Below, piece after piece: positions 44,603-54,400 of a stretch of 64,000 nucleotides of DNA. Made by a program: the position numbers and the translations under genes. The stretch is taken from NCBI GenBank assembly GCA_026391555.1, contig JAPLEB010000093.1, positions 21,674 to 85,673 on the forward strand, given 5' to 3'. Origin of the DNA: Bacteroidia bacterium (GTDB taxonomy: Bacteria > Bacteroidota > Bacteroidia > Bacteroidales > VadinHA17). The notes under the pieces are model-generated. The model was given only the letters and a program-made list of their open reading frames with translations. It did no database searches and was not told where the DNA came from. How positions within the stretch are numbered: the stretch's first letter is position 1; the number at the start of each line of letters is the position of its first letter.

Positions 44603-45352
44603 ATGAAAAAGTATGAAGGGAGATTGATTGGCATTCTAGGTACTGTAATAATTCATCTTATTGCCGGAATAATATTTATGTCATTCCAGATAAAGTCATT
44701 GCAAAGGAATTTATCGGATGAATTCGAGGTTGAATTTGCCCCTGTTGTGGGGTCTCAGATAAAGGAGAAGCTGATTGAGTTACCTGCAACAACTATTGAA
44801 AGAATTCTTAAGGGGGACGATGAGATGCTTAATATTGCAAGAAATCTCGCGAACAAGTCGGAGGAAAAGATAGATCCTGCTGATTATATTGATATGGTTA
44901 AAGAGGAACTTATAAAGAGCGGGAAGCTCGGAATTGACAATTATATCGATGAGCAGAAAAGGTTGGATGAAATGAAGGCAGACGAGAAACTTACATTTGA
45001 GAATGATACTGTCAATAAGAATGAAAGTGACAAGCCTAAAGAATCGCAGAAAATGGCTGCAAATTACAAGGGACCGACAAGGATCTATTATTATCTGGCA
45101 GACCGTAACCACACGTATCTGCCAATTCCTATATATAAATGTCAGGGATCAGGCAAGGTTGTCCTGTCTATTGATGTTAACCAGAAAGGAGTTGTTGAAA
45201 AAGCGTTGGTAATTGCAGATGAAAGCACCACTTCCGACCCTTGTCTTGTTGAAACAGCAGTAGCCACAGCTCTGATTTCGAGATTCAACTCCGATCTCAA
45301 TTCCCCAAAAATACAAACAGGGACACTTTCATATCAGTTTGTAGCCCAGTAA
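44603..45352 (+). CDS. TonB-like energy transducer protein
   Basis: 249 residues: a single N-terminal membrane helix (about 7-29), a long charged helical linker (about 40-150), and a C-terminal TonB-like domain (GSGKVVLSIDVNQKGVVEKALVIADES). It lacks the usual proline-rich spacer. It could transmit proton-motive force to outer-membrane receptors, or be a TonB-box-binding relative such as TolA. It is co-transcribed with the preceding CarboxypepD_reg-like gene. Confidence 0.7.
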   Translation: MKKYEGRLIGILGTVIIHLIAGIIFMSFQIKSLQRNLSDEFEVEFAPVVGSQIKEKLIELPATTIERILKGDDEMLNIARNLANKSEEKIDPADYIDMVKEELIKSGKLGIDNYIDEQKRLDEMKADEKLTFENDTVNKNESDKPKESQKMAANYKGPTRIYYYLADRNHTYLPIPIYKCQGSGKVVLSIDVNQKGVVEKALVIADESTTSDPCLVETAVATALISRFNSDLNSPKIQTGTLSYQFVAQ

Positions 45353-45510
45353 GTGTGCTTTAACATGGCGCTCTGCCATTGTAGCGAAGGATTGCTTCGT
45401 TACTTTGCGCAATGACCGTAGTGAAGTGAAACGTTTGGCGATTGTTCAGTTTTGAACCATTTACCTCTTGTTACGAGTTACGGGCCATAAGCTATAAGCT
45501 ACAGTATTAA

Positions 45511-45768
45511 CTATTTTTTCTTCTTGAGAAGGAAAAATCCCGCAGCTCCTGCAACAACAACAGCTCCTGCTATTATGGCTATAGTTGCGGAACTTCCTTT
45601 AGCTTCGCTTTTCTCATCCTCAACAGCATAATAGAATGTTGGTTTTGCATCAGTATCCATATTGACTGTATCTTTCTTTGGTCTGGGCTGCTCCTGTGCA
45701 ATTGCCATATTCATACCACCAAGAAGAAGGAGCGATGTCATCGAAAACACTAAAACTGATTTTTTCAT
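45511..45768 (-). CDS. Small membrane protein of unknown function
   Basis: 85 residues: a signal peptide (about 1-24), a short hydrophilic middle (PRPKKDTVNMDTDAKPTFYYAVEDE), and a C-terminal hydrophobic helix ending FFLLKKKK. It resembles proteins with a C-terminal anchor. It is 18 bases downstream of the GT39 gene on the same strand. No family was recognised. Confidence 0.55.
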   Translation of the reverse strand: MKKSVLVFSMTSLLLLGGMNMAIAQEQPRPKKDTVNMDTDAKPTFYYAVEDEKSEAKGSSATIAIIAGAVVVAGAAGFFLLKKKK

Positions 45769-45786
45769 TTTTAAACTTTTTATAAA

Positions 45787-47856
45787 TTATTGAATAGTAT
45801 TTGCCAGTTCATCATATTTTTCTGCAACGTCGGGGTTTGATTTCCTGTAAGTATCAGCCAGTGCAACTATTGCAGGCTTATACCGCGGACTCATTGTCAG
45901 ACACGTTCTGAGTAAAGCCCGGGCCCTCATTATATCACTGTCAATCAATAATTCCGACAGTCCGACATATGCATCAAAGTACTTCCTGTCAGCTTCAATA
46001 AGTCTTTGGTAATACCTGATAGCCTCATCCGTTTTATTTTGCGACCCGGCTATGTTTCCAAGGTACATCAGTATCGGCTCAAAATCAGGATTTATCTCTA
46101 ATCCCTTATTTAAAACCGAGTCTGCCTTCTGATACTGCCCATCGTTATATAAAGCTGCTGCAAAATTATAATAAATCATTTCATCACCATCATCAACCAG
46201 CAATACCTTCTCAAAGTATTTTATTGCATCCTTGCTCCTGCCTTCATTTAAAGCAATATAACCGTAAAAATCATCTTTCGATTTTCGTTCAATAACTGCA
46301 CAAACCGGAATCCGGTCAGCATATATAATATGTATAGCATTTGTGGGAGGCCAGTAATTATTCTTTAATTGGTAAGGTGAGATATACCTGTTTGCTACAA
46401 TGGCATAATCCCAGTCGGACTGGCTTCTTTCTTCATACCTGAAATATGATGTTTCAATATCAGGATGAGCGCGAAACAGCCATTTTACAGAATAAGTTGC
46501 CTTAACTTTTACAGAGCCGGTAATATTCTTCTCTTTGAGATAATCAATCAGCCATTTTGATGCTTCAGTCTGACCGACATAATAATAATCCGTTTCATAA
46601 TTAGCATAAGCCCCTCGTAATCCTCCAACCAGCTGATTATAATACAAATAATAGTATGGATGATTTACGATCATGAACTTAAGAGGATGAACCGATAGTA
46701 CAGCCAGCAGTGCAACCACACCCCATTTTGAATACTTGTTTTTAACACAATCAAAAAAGTAATGAAATCCTATCGCGGCTAATAAAACTATTGCAGGATA
46801 GATAAAAAGAAACTGCCTCCAGGAACTGTACAGATTTGATTTATCATAAACCACAAAAACAAGGGGAAACAAAACTGTAAAAATTACAAATCCATATAGG
46901 ACAGTCTTTCCATGATTGAATATAAGCTTTGACAAAAAACTGAATAAAATCAAACCTGTCAATACAATAAGAGGAATGGTGATTGACATGGATTTAGGAA
47001 GGTAGTACCATGGCATATAATCCGACCATTCAACTTTTCCTTCAAATATCTGACGGAAGGTATCCGGAAAATGAGCCATAACATGATAAGATTCGAGAAC
47101 ATTCTTAACGGGACTCTGAAGTGCATAAGGCCATAATAAAATGCTTAATAACCAGGATACTATGGAAATCCCGGTTATCCATAAAAGCTTAGTTCTGATT
47201 TCAATAAAATCAATTATATTACCTCTCAGATATTTAACCAGGTAGAAGATAAAAAAGAAAAAGAAGAGATAACAGATCAATAGTAACCCTCCTGCCCTGA
47301 TGCTGATAGAAAATGCGATACCGGCAGTTAGTAAAATTATATACCGGGTTGAAATTTTCCTTCCTGAAAACAGGAACTTAAGAGTGAAAAAAATACTTGA
47401 AATATAACCAAGCGCGAATGGAATATCCTTCAGGTTATTCTGAGTGTGACCAATAAAAGTAGGTGAAACAGCAAACAGGATCAGGACAAGAATACCGGCT
47501 CTGTAACCGGCGAGCCAAACAGCAAAAAGAGCTGTTAATAAAATAACAAGCCACCCTGCGACAGAACTCATAAGGTGACGAAATCCGTATATATCATCAA
47601 TATTAAACCAATTGATTAATATCGTGACCAGATTATCGTATGACTGGCCATAATATTTCAGATTAGTAATGGGGGTATTCAGTGCAGACTGATCATTACC
47701 ATGAGTTGCAAAATAGTTATAAACTGAGACAGAATGATTGTAATGCAGAACTTCATCGCAAGTGATACCGGCATCCCTGCTTGTGAGCAGCATCAGAAAA
47801 AGAAGAATTGCGGAAGAAAAATAAAAGATATATTTTAGCCTTGCCACTTTCATCAT
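45787..47856 (-). CDS. GT39-like membrane glycosyltransferase with C-terminal TPR repeats
   Basis: 689 residues. The N-terminal ~400 residues form about ten transmembrane helices with an early DAGITCDEVLHY acidic loop, the family position of the catalytic aspartate in dolichyl/undecaprenyl-phosphate-dependent GT39/ArnT transferases. From about residue 520 come four TPR-like repeats (YFEKVLLVDDGDEMIYYNFAAALY, ADSVLNKGLEINPDFEPILMYLG). It overlaps the GT2 gene by 4 bases, so the pair likely makes and uses a polyprenyl-phosphate sugar. Confidence 0.82.
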   Translation of the reverse strand: MMKVARLKYIFYFSSAILLFLMLLTSRDAGITCDEVLHYNHSVSVYNYFATHGNDQSALNTPITNLKYYGQSYDNLVTILINWFNIDDIYGFRHLMSSVAGWLVILLTALFAVWLAGYRAGILVLILFAVSPTFIGHTQNNLKDIPFALGYISSIFFTLKFLFSGRKISTRYIILLTAGIAFSISIRAGGLLLICYLFFFFFIFYLVKYLRGNIIDFIEIRTKLLWITGISIVSWLLSILLWPYALQSPVKNVLESYHVMAHFPDTFRQIFEGKVEWSDYMPWYYLPKSMSITIPLIVLTGLILFSFLSKLIFNHGKTVLYGFVIFTVLFPLVFVVYDKSNLYSSWRQFLFIYPAIVLLAAIGFHYFFDCVKNKYSKWGVVALLAVLSVHPLKFMIVNHPYYYLYYNQLVGGLRGAYANYETDYYYVGQTEASKWLIDYLKEKNITGSVKVKATYSVKWLFRAHPDIETSYFRYEERSQSDWDYAIVANRYISPYQLKNNYWPPTNAIHIIYADRIPVCAVIERKSKDDFYGYIALNEGRSKDAIKYFEKVLLVDDGDEMIYYNFAAALYNDGQYQKADSVLNKGLEINPDFEPILMYLGNIAGSQNKTDEAIRYYQRLIEADRKYFDAYVGLSELLIDSDIMRARALLRTCLTMSPRYKPAIVALADTYRKSNPDVAEKYDELANTIQ

Positions 47857-48782
47857 TTTTCCAGACCGCCGTCATAAAACTTCCTCACAAAATAGACCGG
47901 ACGGTTTTGTGATTCCTTATAGCTTCTGTAAACATATTCGCCCAGGATACCCAAAAAAACCAACTGAATGGATCCGAGAAAATAAATACTGAGAAGAGTG
48001 GATGACCACCCGATAACCGCGAAGCCATAAGCTTTTGCTATCAGAACATAAATTCCTGCGCTCATAAAAACAAGAGTGCCTATTATCCCAAGCATCAGAC
48101 AGAAGCGAATTGGAAATCTCGAGAAGGAAAAAATGGCATCTGCAGCCAGGACAAACAACTTGCGAATGCTCATCTTAGAGACACCTTTGAAGCGGTCTTC
48201 TCTGACGAATTCGACATATCCCTGTTTGAAACCGATAAATGTTCTCAGCCCCGGCAGATACCTGACTTTTTCTTTCATTGAAAGAATTGCGTCAACGGCT
48301 TTCCGCTTCATCATCGAGTAATTTCCTGAATTCTCCATGTTTTTTATTTCGCCAATATGCTTAAAAAGAAGATTAAACAAAATTGCATACAGGTTGCGGC
48401 CCTTATTACCTTTTCTCCCGATCTTTTTACCACTGATAATATCAAAATCTTCTTCTTTTATCTTCCTGTACATCTCGGAAAGCAGCTCCGGAGGATCCTG
48501 AAGATCACCGTCCATCATTGCAACAAAATCTCCCTTAGCATATTCCAATCCGGCTGTATATGCAGCCTGGTGACCAAAATTCTTCGATAATGACAGAATT
48601 TTTATCTTCCTGTTTTGTTGCTGCCATTGCAGAATCTTATTAAGACTCGTGTCAGTGCTCCCATCGTCAACGAAAATCACCTCATAATCAGGGATGAATG
48701 ATTCAAGAGCTGAAATAGTCCTTTTCACCAGCTCATCAATCAGTTTCTCTTCATTAAATATAGGAATTACCAATGAAAGCAT
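47853..48782 (-). CDS. GT2 polyprenyl-phosphate glycosyltransferase (DPM1/GtrB-like)
   Basis: 309 residues. The GT-A catalytic domain shows VIPIFNEEKLIDELV, VDDGSTD (the DD pair for nucleotide and metal), KNFGHQAAYTAGLEYAKGD, MDGDLQDPPE (DxD-type) and GRKGNKGRN. Two C-terminal membrane helices (about 230-295) anchor it. It would transfer a hexose to undecaprenyl or dolichyl phosphate. It starts 23 bases downstream of the ThuA gene and overlaps the GT39 gene. Confidence 0.9.
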   Translation of the reverse strand: MLSLVIPIFNEEKLIDELVKRTISALESFIPDYEVIFVDDGSTDTSLNKILQWQQQNRKIKILSLSKNFGHQAAYTAGLEYAKGDFVAMMDGDLQDPPELLSEMYRKIKEEDFDIISGKKIGRKGNKGRNLYAILFNLLFKHIGEIKNMENSGNYSMMKRKAVDAILSMKEKVRYLPGLRTFIGFKQGYVEFVREDRFKGVSKMSIRKLFVLAADAIFSFSRFPIRFCLMLGIIGTLVFMSAGIYVLIAKAYGFAVIGWSSTLLSIYFLGSIQLVFLGILGEYVYRSYKESQNRPVYFVRKFYDGGLEK

Positions 48783-48804
48783 AACAGGATTTATAATTCC
48801 AAAA

Positions 48805-50019
48805 TTATTTTACTGGTTGAAGTCGTGCAAGTGCAAATTCGGCTTCGTCCTTTAACTCAGTATTTGATACAAGATTTTTAATAGCAGGAACAGAATAATC
48901 AGAACCCATCCAGCTTAATTCGCGGAGTAAAAGTTTCTTTGCTTCAACTGTAGCCTCATTGCTGGTAAGAACTTTTACCATCATCTTCTCAAGATTCAAT
49001 AACCCCTGTTCATCACCTGCAAGATTACGGATATGGCTCTGCACATAACTGAAATATTTGGTGCTTTTTGCTATATCATAACTCCCAACATTTGCCATGG
49101 CCTCATCAAGTTTCATTTCCTTGAAGTCGGGACGTAGAACAACCCCTGCAGCACTTGGGAAATCCCATGGTATGGGTTGAGTTACATCGCCGGTAACAGC
49201 CCATTCTGCACCTCGCTGCAATGTTACAATAAATCCTACGCACTGCATTGCAGGGCCACCGCCTTCATCAGCATGCCCCATGGCAGTATGGAATATCCTG
49301 CCTTTCTCATAACTGATAACCATAAGCATAGGCTCGTCTCTCCTTGTACCTCCGCCTTTAGCAGAATCAGCAAAAGCCGTTGCCAGTATCTGCATGTTTT
49401 TAGCAGGTCCCCGAAGCTGACTGTATAACTCATCATTCCCATGCAACCATCTTACAGGCAAACCTTTGGTTATAGGATGGTCAGTAATTCTTGCTCTGAC
49501 AAGAAATTCCCTTCTTTTACCATGAGAACCACCTTTGCCAGCCGCTGTGTCTATAACCAGCTGATTATTTTTGTAATAAACATAAGGTCCGTCTTTTTCT
49601 GTGCGGTTTCCCCATCCGCCAAGTCCTATCATTTCGTTATATTCTTTCCATGCCGGAAAAGAATTATCGGCAGCATGGTAAACCACAACTCCACCGCCGT
49701 TTTTAACATATTCAAGGAATGCAGCGTTTGTTTTTTCTGACCATGAGTCGCCGTTATAATCCAGAACAATCAATTTATATTTTGAAAAATCAGGATTGAA
49801 AGTATTCATATCTCCGCCTTTTTCAGGAGTGATCAGGATATCCGCTGTAAACATTCCTGTTTCGTCAAGTATCTGTTTCAAAACCGGTGAACTTGCTTTC
49901 CAGTTATGATTATTCTGACCTGTGATTATCAATGTTTTGTAAACTGCCTCATTTTTACAGGCAGATACAAAGGTTAATAAACCTGCTACAAATAATAATA
50001 GTAAATATTGTTTTTTCAT
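48805..50019 (-). CDS. ThuA-like lipoprotein (trehalose-utilisation family)
   Basis: 404 residues. A lipoprotein signal ends LLTFVSAC. The ThuA domain (about 27-270) shows TLIITGQNNHNWKASS, LIVLDYNGDSW, GGGVVVYHAADNSF and GRIFHTAMGHADEG. About 100 residues follow with helical HEAT-like sequence. ThuA proteins act on keto-glycosides made by Gfo/Idh/MocA enzymes such as ThuB, and two of those lie directly upstream. It is 12 bases after the 50032 gene, so it belongs to that operon. Confidence 0.88.
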   Translation of the reverse strand: MKKQYLLLLFVAGLLTFVSACKNEAVYKTLIITGQNNHNWKASSPVLKQILDETGMFTADILITPEKGGDMNTFNPDFSKYKLIVLDYNGDSWSEKTNAAFLEYVKNGGGVVVYHAADNSFPAWKEYNEMIGLGGWGNRTEKDGPYVYYKNNQLVIDTAAGKGGSHGKRREFLVRARITDHPITKGLPVRWLHGNDELYSQLRGPAKNMQILATAFADSAKGGGTRRDEPMLMVISYEKGRIFHTAMGHADEGGGPAMQCVGFIVTLQRGAEWAVTGDVTQPIPWDFPSAAGVVLRPDFKEMKLDEAMANVGSYDIAKSTKYFSYVQSHIRNLAGDEQGLLNLEKMMVKVLTSNEATVEAKKLLLRELSWMGSDYSVPAIKNLVSNTELKDEAEFALARLQPVK

Positions 50020-50031
50020 TTTTCTTACTGA

Positions 50032-51345
50032 TTAAACTGTTGGTAATGTCCATGGTTGACGGTAAGGACGGCTCAGCATGCGGCCGGCCCTTGGATTGCC
50101 GATTATCTCTTCCTTATCCGGATCCCATTTAATTGTCTGGCCGGTTGTCATGGCAATTTCACCCAATAAGGCAACAGATATTGCCCTGTAAGCTACTTCT
50201 ATGGGAGCAATTGTTGGCTTTCCAGAGCGGACACAATCGATGAAGTTCTGCCAATGGTTCTCGCTTTTATATAACTTAATCTCATTCTCACCGATAACTT
50301 CATCGAGAATTTTAGGATCAGAAGCGGAAATTTTGTTTCCCCTGTCAACATGAACCCAGCCCAGGTCGCCATGCCATGTAGTTCCCATGCCAAGAGGAAG
50401 TCGTGATGCATTTGCTACCCGCATTTCAATGCCGTTAGCATATTTGCATAGGAAATCATATTCAACGGGTACATTATAAATTCCTTCAACAGGGTAAACA
50501 CCTGCTCCTGAAATTTCAACCGGACCAGTATGTTCAAGTCCTGCACCCCAGTTTGCGATATCAACATGGTGCCCTGCCCAATCGGTTAACTGCCCCCCTG
50601 AATAATCAAGTATCCAGCGCCAATCCCAATGCGAAACACCGCGATAAGGTACTTTTAAAGCTGGTCCAAGCCACATCTCCCAGTTCAGTTCAGCAGGAAC
50701 TTCCTGAATTGGCGGAGTACCTATGCATTTATTTCCGTCAGGTAGTCCTACTTCAATATATTTTATCTTTCCAACTCTGCCATTAATAGCAAGTTCGGCT
50801 CCATGGTGAAAATTGGGTAGAGAGCGTTGCCAGCTGCCAGTCTGCCAAATAATGTTGTTCTTTTTAACTGTGTTGACAATAGTCTGACCATCTTTTATTG
50901 TCCGGCAAATAGGCTTCTCACCATATACATTAAATTTCTTGTTTGCGACTTCCGAATAAATGATCCCGTGCCAGTGATCGGGTAATGCTAAAGAAACAGC
51001 ATCCGGTTTTTCCTTTTCGAGGAATTCGCGGTAATCACCATAAGTCCGGCAATCACTGTTCTTATTTGCCTGGTTAACTGTCTCTTTGGCTTTTGCCAGA
51101 TGAAGGGCGTCCACATCGCATACTGCAACAAATTGCACGGCATCTTTGAGTCTTAAAAAGTCTCTCATATTGCTCATTCCCTGCGATCCGGTACCGATAG
51201 CGCCCATTACAATACGATCGCTGGGAGCAATCCTCCCTCCCATTCCAAACGCTGACGAAGGAATGATTTGCGGAAGCACGATAGCCCCTGCTACAACTGC
51301 CGCCGATCGTTTAACAAATTCTCTTCTTGATGATTTGTTTGCCAT
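50032..51345 (-). CDS. Tat-exported Gfo/Idh/MocA-family oxidoreductase
   Basis: 437 residues. The signal is SRREFVKRSAAVVAG. The Rossmann domain (VMGAIGTGSQGMSNMRDFL) is followed by KKFNVYGEKPICRTIKDG, with the EKP lysine intact, and the sugar-binding half (WLGPALKVPYRG, DWAGHHVDIANWG). It probably oxidises a glycoside in the periplasm with tightly bound NAD(P). It sits between a second family member and the ThuA gene. Confidence 0.9.
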   Translation of the reverse strand: MANKSSRREFVKRSAAVVAGAIVLPQIIPSSAFGMGGRIAPSDRIVMGAIGTGSQGMSNMRDFLRLKDAVQFVAVCDVDALHLAKAKETVNQANKNSDCRTYGDYREFLEKEKPDAVSLALPDHWHGIIYSEVANKKFNVYGEKPICRTIKDGQTIVNTVKKNNIIWQTGSWQRSLPNFHHGAELAINGRVGKIKYIEVGLPDGNKCIGTPPIQEVPAELNWEMWLGPALKVPYRGVSHWDWRWILDYSGGQLTDWAGHHVDIANWGAGLEHTGPVEISGAGVYPVEGIYNVPVEYDFLCKYANGIEMRVANASRLPLGMGTTWHGDLGWVHVDRGNKISASDPKILDEVIGENEIKLYKSENHWQNFIDCVRSGKPTIAPIEVAYRAISVALLGEIAMTTGQTIKWDPDKEEIIGNPRAGRMLSRPYRQPWTLPTV

Positions 51346-51388
51346 TTTGATTTTATTTTAGTTATGCTATAATATAATAACTTATATA

Positions 51389-52723
51389 TTAAACCTTTAC
51401 TGATGTTCCGGGGATAGGTGTTTCGAAAACCATATCAACAGGGCCTAACTCAATTTTAGCCGGTCCAAGGTCCATATCAGATTTTAAAATCTCATCCCAT
51501 GATATTGACAGGCCGGTATAGGCCGCGGTCCTTCCCATAATGGCTGTAAGTGTCGAAAGGGCTGTTTGTTCTGCTTCATTAACATAATTGCCAGTACGGA
51601 TAGCATGAACAAGGTGCATGTGCTCCTGGACATAAGGAGGAATCTTTAAAGCGTTCATAGGATTTCCGTTTTCATCTTTAGGATATTCAAACTGCCATTT
51701 TACATTTCCCTTCAAATCCCAGATTGTGTTGGCACAATTGGTATAACCTTCAGACCCCACAATAACTTCTCCCGTTCCGTTAGCGCAGCTATCTATCTGA
51801 CGGCACATACTATGCGAGCTGACGCCATTCCCATAATCGAAGTCGATGCTAAAAAAGTCATACTGATCACCGGTAACTCTGCGATGACGGCCGCCATAGC
51901 CGATTGCCTTTTCGGGATGCTTACCCATGAACCAGTTGATAACATCTATATTATGTACGTGTGTGTCAAGGATATGATCACCGCTTAACCAGCAGAAATT
52001 ATTCCAGTTACGGATCATGTATTCCATATCGTTCCATCCCTTTTCCCGCTCACGGAACCATACATGATCCTGGTTCCAGAATGCTTTGGCAGAGGTTATT
52101 GTGCCAATTGCACCGTTCACTACCTGTTTATATGTCTCTATATAATCTTCCTGATGACGTCTCTGAGTTCCTGTGACAACACATAATCCGATAGCTTCGG
52201 CTTTTTTCCCGGAAGTTATAACTGAACGTATTCCAACAGGATCTACTGCTACCGGTTTTTCCAGGAAGGTATGTTTGTTATTCGAAACAGCCTCAAGAAA
52301 ATGCTCAGGGCGGAACTGAGGTGGAGTTGCAAGTATAACAACATCAACATCAGGAAGAGCCATCAGCTTTTTATAAGCATCAAACCCGACAAAGCAGTTT
52401 TCGGCAGGTATTGGAAGATTGAACGAAGCAAATCTTTCGCGGCAGGCATCAACCTTATCCTGGAAAACATCGGCAAGGGCTATAACCTCCAGGTCGGGCC
52501 CTGCACTTATAAAATTAATGGCTGCTCCGGTACCTCTTGCTCCGGCGCCAACAAGGCCGGCCCTGAGTTTCTTACCTTTTGGGGCACCATTTAAAATAGG
52601 AGGAAGACCAAGCGCTTCAATATCCGGTTTCCTCTTGCATGCTGCTATCAATGCCCCTGCACCGGCTAATCCCATACCTGCAAGCGCTGTTTTTCCAATG
52701 AATTTTCTTCTGTCGATATTCAT
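51389..52723 (-). CDS. Exported Gfo/Idh/MocA-family oxidoreductase
   Basis: 444 residues. The N-terminus combines a twin-arginine (DRRKFIGKTALAG) with a lipobox-like LIAAC, so it may be a Tat-exported lipoprotein. NAD binding: AGLVGAGARGTGAAINF. The hallmark NKHTFLEKPVAVDPV is intact, and WLSGDHILDTHVHNIDVINW provides the catalytic histidines. It is co-transcribed with its paralogue (43 bases) and the cytochrome/SUMF1 protein upstream (50 bases). Confidence 0.9.
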   Translation of the reverse strand: MNIDRRKFIGKTALAGMGLAGAGALIAACKRKPDIEALGLPPILNGAPKGKKLRAGLVGAGARGTGAAINFISAGPDLEVIALADVFQDKVDACRERFASFNLPIPAENCFVGFDAYKKLMALPDVDVVILATPPQFRPEHFLEAVSNNKHTFLEKPVAVDPVGIRSVITSGKKAEAIGLCVVTGTQRRHQEDYIETYKQVVNGAIGTITSAKAFWNQDHVWFREREKGWNDMEYMIRNWNNFCWLSGDHILDTHVHNIDVINWFMGKHPEKAIGYGGRHRRVTGDQYDFFSIDFDYGNGVSSHSMCRQIDSCANGTGEVIVGSEGYTNCANTIWDLKGNVKWQFEYPKDENGNPMNALKIPPYVQEHMHLVHAIRTGNYVNEAEQTALSTLTAIMGRTAAYTGLSISWDEILKSDMDLGPAKIELGPVDMVFETPIPGTSVKV

Positions 52724-52773
52724 ATATTCTGTTCCTTCGTTTGTCGATTGTCGTTTTTCGTTCGCCTTTTGTC

Positions 52774-54306
52774 TTATTTAATTGTGCTGTCTGCTTCGCA
52801 TACTACCCTGAATCCTACATCGATACAATCGGAATACCACCATATACTTTTCGGCATTTGGGGATCGGTCACCAGCCATGCTTTTGTTTTTGTGAAATCG
52901 CGGGCCGCACTCCTTACATCTTTTGCATCGCTTTTGAACGACCCGCCGCGAATTACATGCTCTTGTCCGGTTACAGGTCCTTCAGGATTGACCATTTCTG
53001 ATGAATCGGCTTTATAAGCATCGGGAGAATAATAATCAAAACAAAACTCTGACACATTTCCCGACATATTCTTCAATCCAAATGGATTCTCTTTTACTGA
53101 CACAGGCTCCAAAGTCCTGGAAGAACTATTCAAATTATAAACTACCAATGAAGCGATATTTGAAGTATCCGGTCCAAATATCTTCTTTAACAAACCAGAT
53201 GATGTGAACTCTTTTGGATTTCCCTCAAAGAAATAAGGAGTTTCAGTTCCACCCCTGCATGCATATTCCCATTCAGCCTCAGTAGGTAGCCGGAATTTTT
53301 TACCTGTAACCTTCGACAACCACAGGCAATAAACATTTGCTGCATGCCACGACATAGTTATTGCTGGCCTGGCGCCTTTGCCCCAGCCCTGGTCGGGAGC
53401 GCCCCATGGAGGAGTTGCTCCACTGATAGCATCCACATTCTTTTTGCTGACCACCTGGCCTTCTGTTCTTCCCTGCGAACCAGTTGCCCTGAAGAAGGCT
53501 AAGTATTCATCCCATGTAACCTCAGTTTTGGCCATCCAGAATTTCGATACGGTCACTTTCCGGACAGGACCCTCATCGGGTTTGCGTAATGGCTCACCAT
53601 CAGGACTTCCCATGTTAAATGTTCCTTCCGGGATTGCCACCATTTCAAATGACACATTTGAGCCCGGTATCATTTCATTGAAGTTTTCAAATTTTTCAAC
53701 TTTGGCAGATTCAGTGAAAATAGCCTTATTTGCTGTAATCGTAACACCAAAACTTGTGTCATGAGCATGTATGGCATTCCTGTCGTAATGCCCGACATTA
53801 AGGTGACAGTTGATGCAATTTAACGGTTCCCTGGATGTCGTATAGAAAAGGTGGGCATTGCCGCCATTGACGGATAATTTAACCGGGAAAAGGTTCTGAT
53901 GGCATTCGAGACATGATTTTTCATAAACGAATCCTTTTGCGTTTTCAAGTAATTTTTTCTCCTGCCAGTTTAACTTTGCACTGTCTTTTAAGAAATACCC
54001 ATAGACATCCTTGATCCCATGTTTTGCTTTTGCAAGAAGGTATCCATGACCTTCGGGAGGCAGATGACAATCAGCACAATGGGTAATGCTTCCTGAGTGA
54101 TTATTATAATGCGTTGACAATTTCCAGCTCTGATCTGCCTGTGGGTGAATATGGCACGATACACAATATTTATCGGAAGAAGTGTAAGATACAACTGATT
54201 TCCCCGATTTCAAAAAGAGGAGACCTAAAATGAAGCCCACAATAATAAACCAGACTTTTGTCCTGACCCTTATAGAAGCCCGGCTACGGAAATTCCTTAA
54301 ATTCAT
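52774..54306 (-). CDS. Tetraheme NapC/NirT-like cytochrome fused to SUMF1/FGE-like domain
   Basis: 510 residues. An N-terminal membrane helix (about 17-33) precedes four heme motifs: CVSCH (48-52), CADCH (77-81), CLECH (132-136) and CINCH (164-168), as in NapC/NrfH. From about residue 220 comes a formylglycine-generating-enzyme-like domain (EMVAIPEGTFNMGSPDGEP, FRLPTEAEWEYACRGG, NMSGNVSEFCFDYY, IRGGSFKSD, DVGFRVVCEAD). The active-site cysteine pair of true FGE is not visible near GGSFKSD, so it is likely not an FGE but a PvdO/EgtB-type redox or binding domain. It leads the operon with two oxidoreductases and ThuA. The fusion could feed electrons from the membrane quinol pool to the SUMF1 domain. 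Confidence 0.88.
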   Translation of the reverse strand: MNLRNFRSRASIRVRTKVWFIIVGFILGLLFLKSGKSVVSYTSSDKYCVSCHIHPQADQSWKLSTHYNNHSGSITHCADCHLPPEGHGYLLAKAKHGIKDVYGYFLKDSAKLNWQEKKLLENAKGFVYEKSCLECHQNLFPVKLSVNGGNAHLFYTTSREPLNCINCHLNVGHYDRNAIHAHDTSFGVTITANKAIFTESAKVEKFENFNEMIPGSNVSFEMVAIPEGTFNMGSPDGEPLRKPDEGPVRKVTVSKFWMAKTEVTWDEYLAFFRATGSQGRTEGQVVSKKNVDAISGATPPWGAPDQGWGKGARPAITMSWHAANVYCLWLSKVTGKKFRLPTEAEWEYACRGGTETPYFFEGNPKEFTSSGLLKKIFGPDTSNIASLVVYNLNSSSRTLEPVSVKENPFGLKNMSGNVSEFCFDYYSPDAYKADSSEMVNPEGPVTGQEHVIRGGSFKSDAKDVRSAARDFTKTKAWLVTDPQMPKSIWWYSDCIDVGFRVVCEADSTIK

Positions 54307-54400
54307 TTTCTCCGGAAAAGTTCAATTAAAACTTTCTAAAGTTAATTGTTTACCGGATTTGGTGACAAAAATTATTGTCTTTTTTAATTAAATTTAACAA

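Noticed and set aside
52774-54306. True formylglycine-generating enzyme
   Set aside because: The active-site cysteine pair expected after GGSF is absent and no sulfatase gene is nearby.
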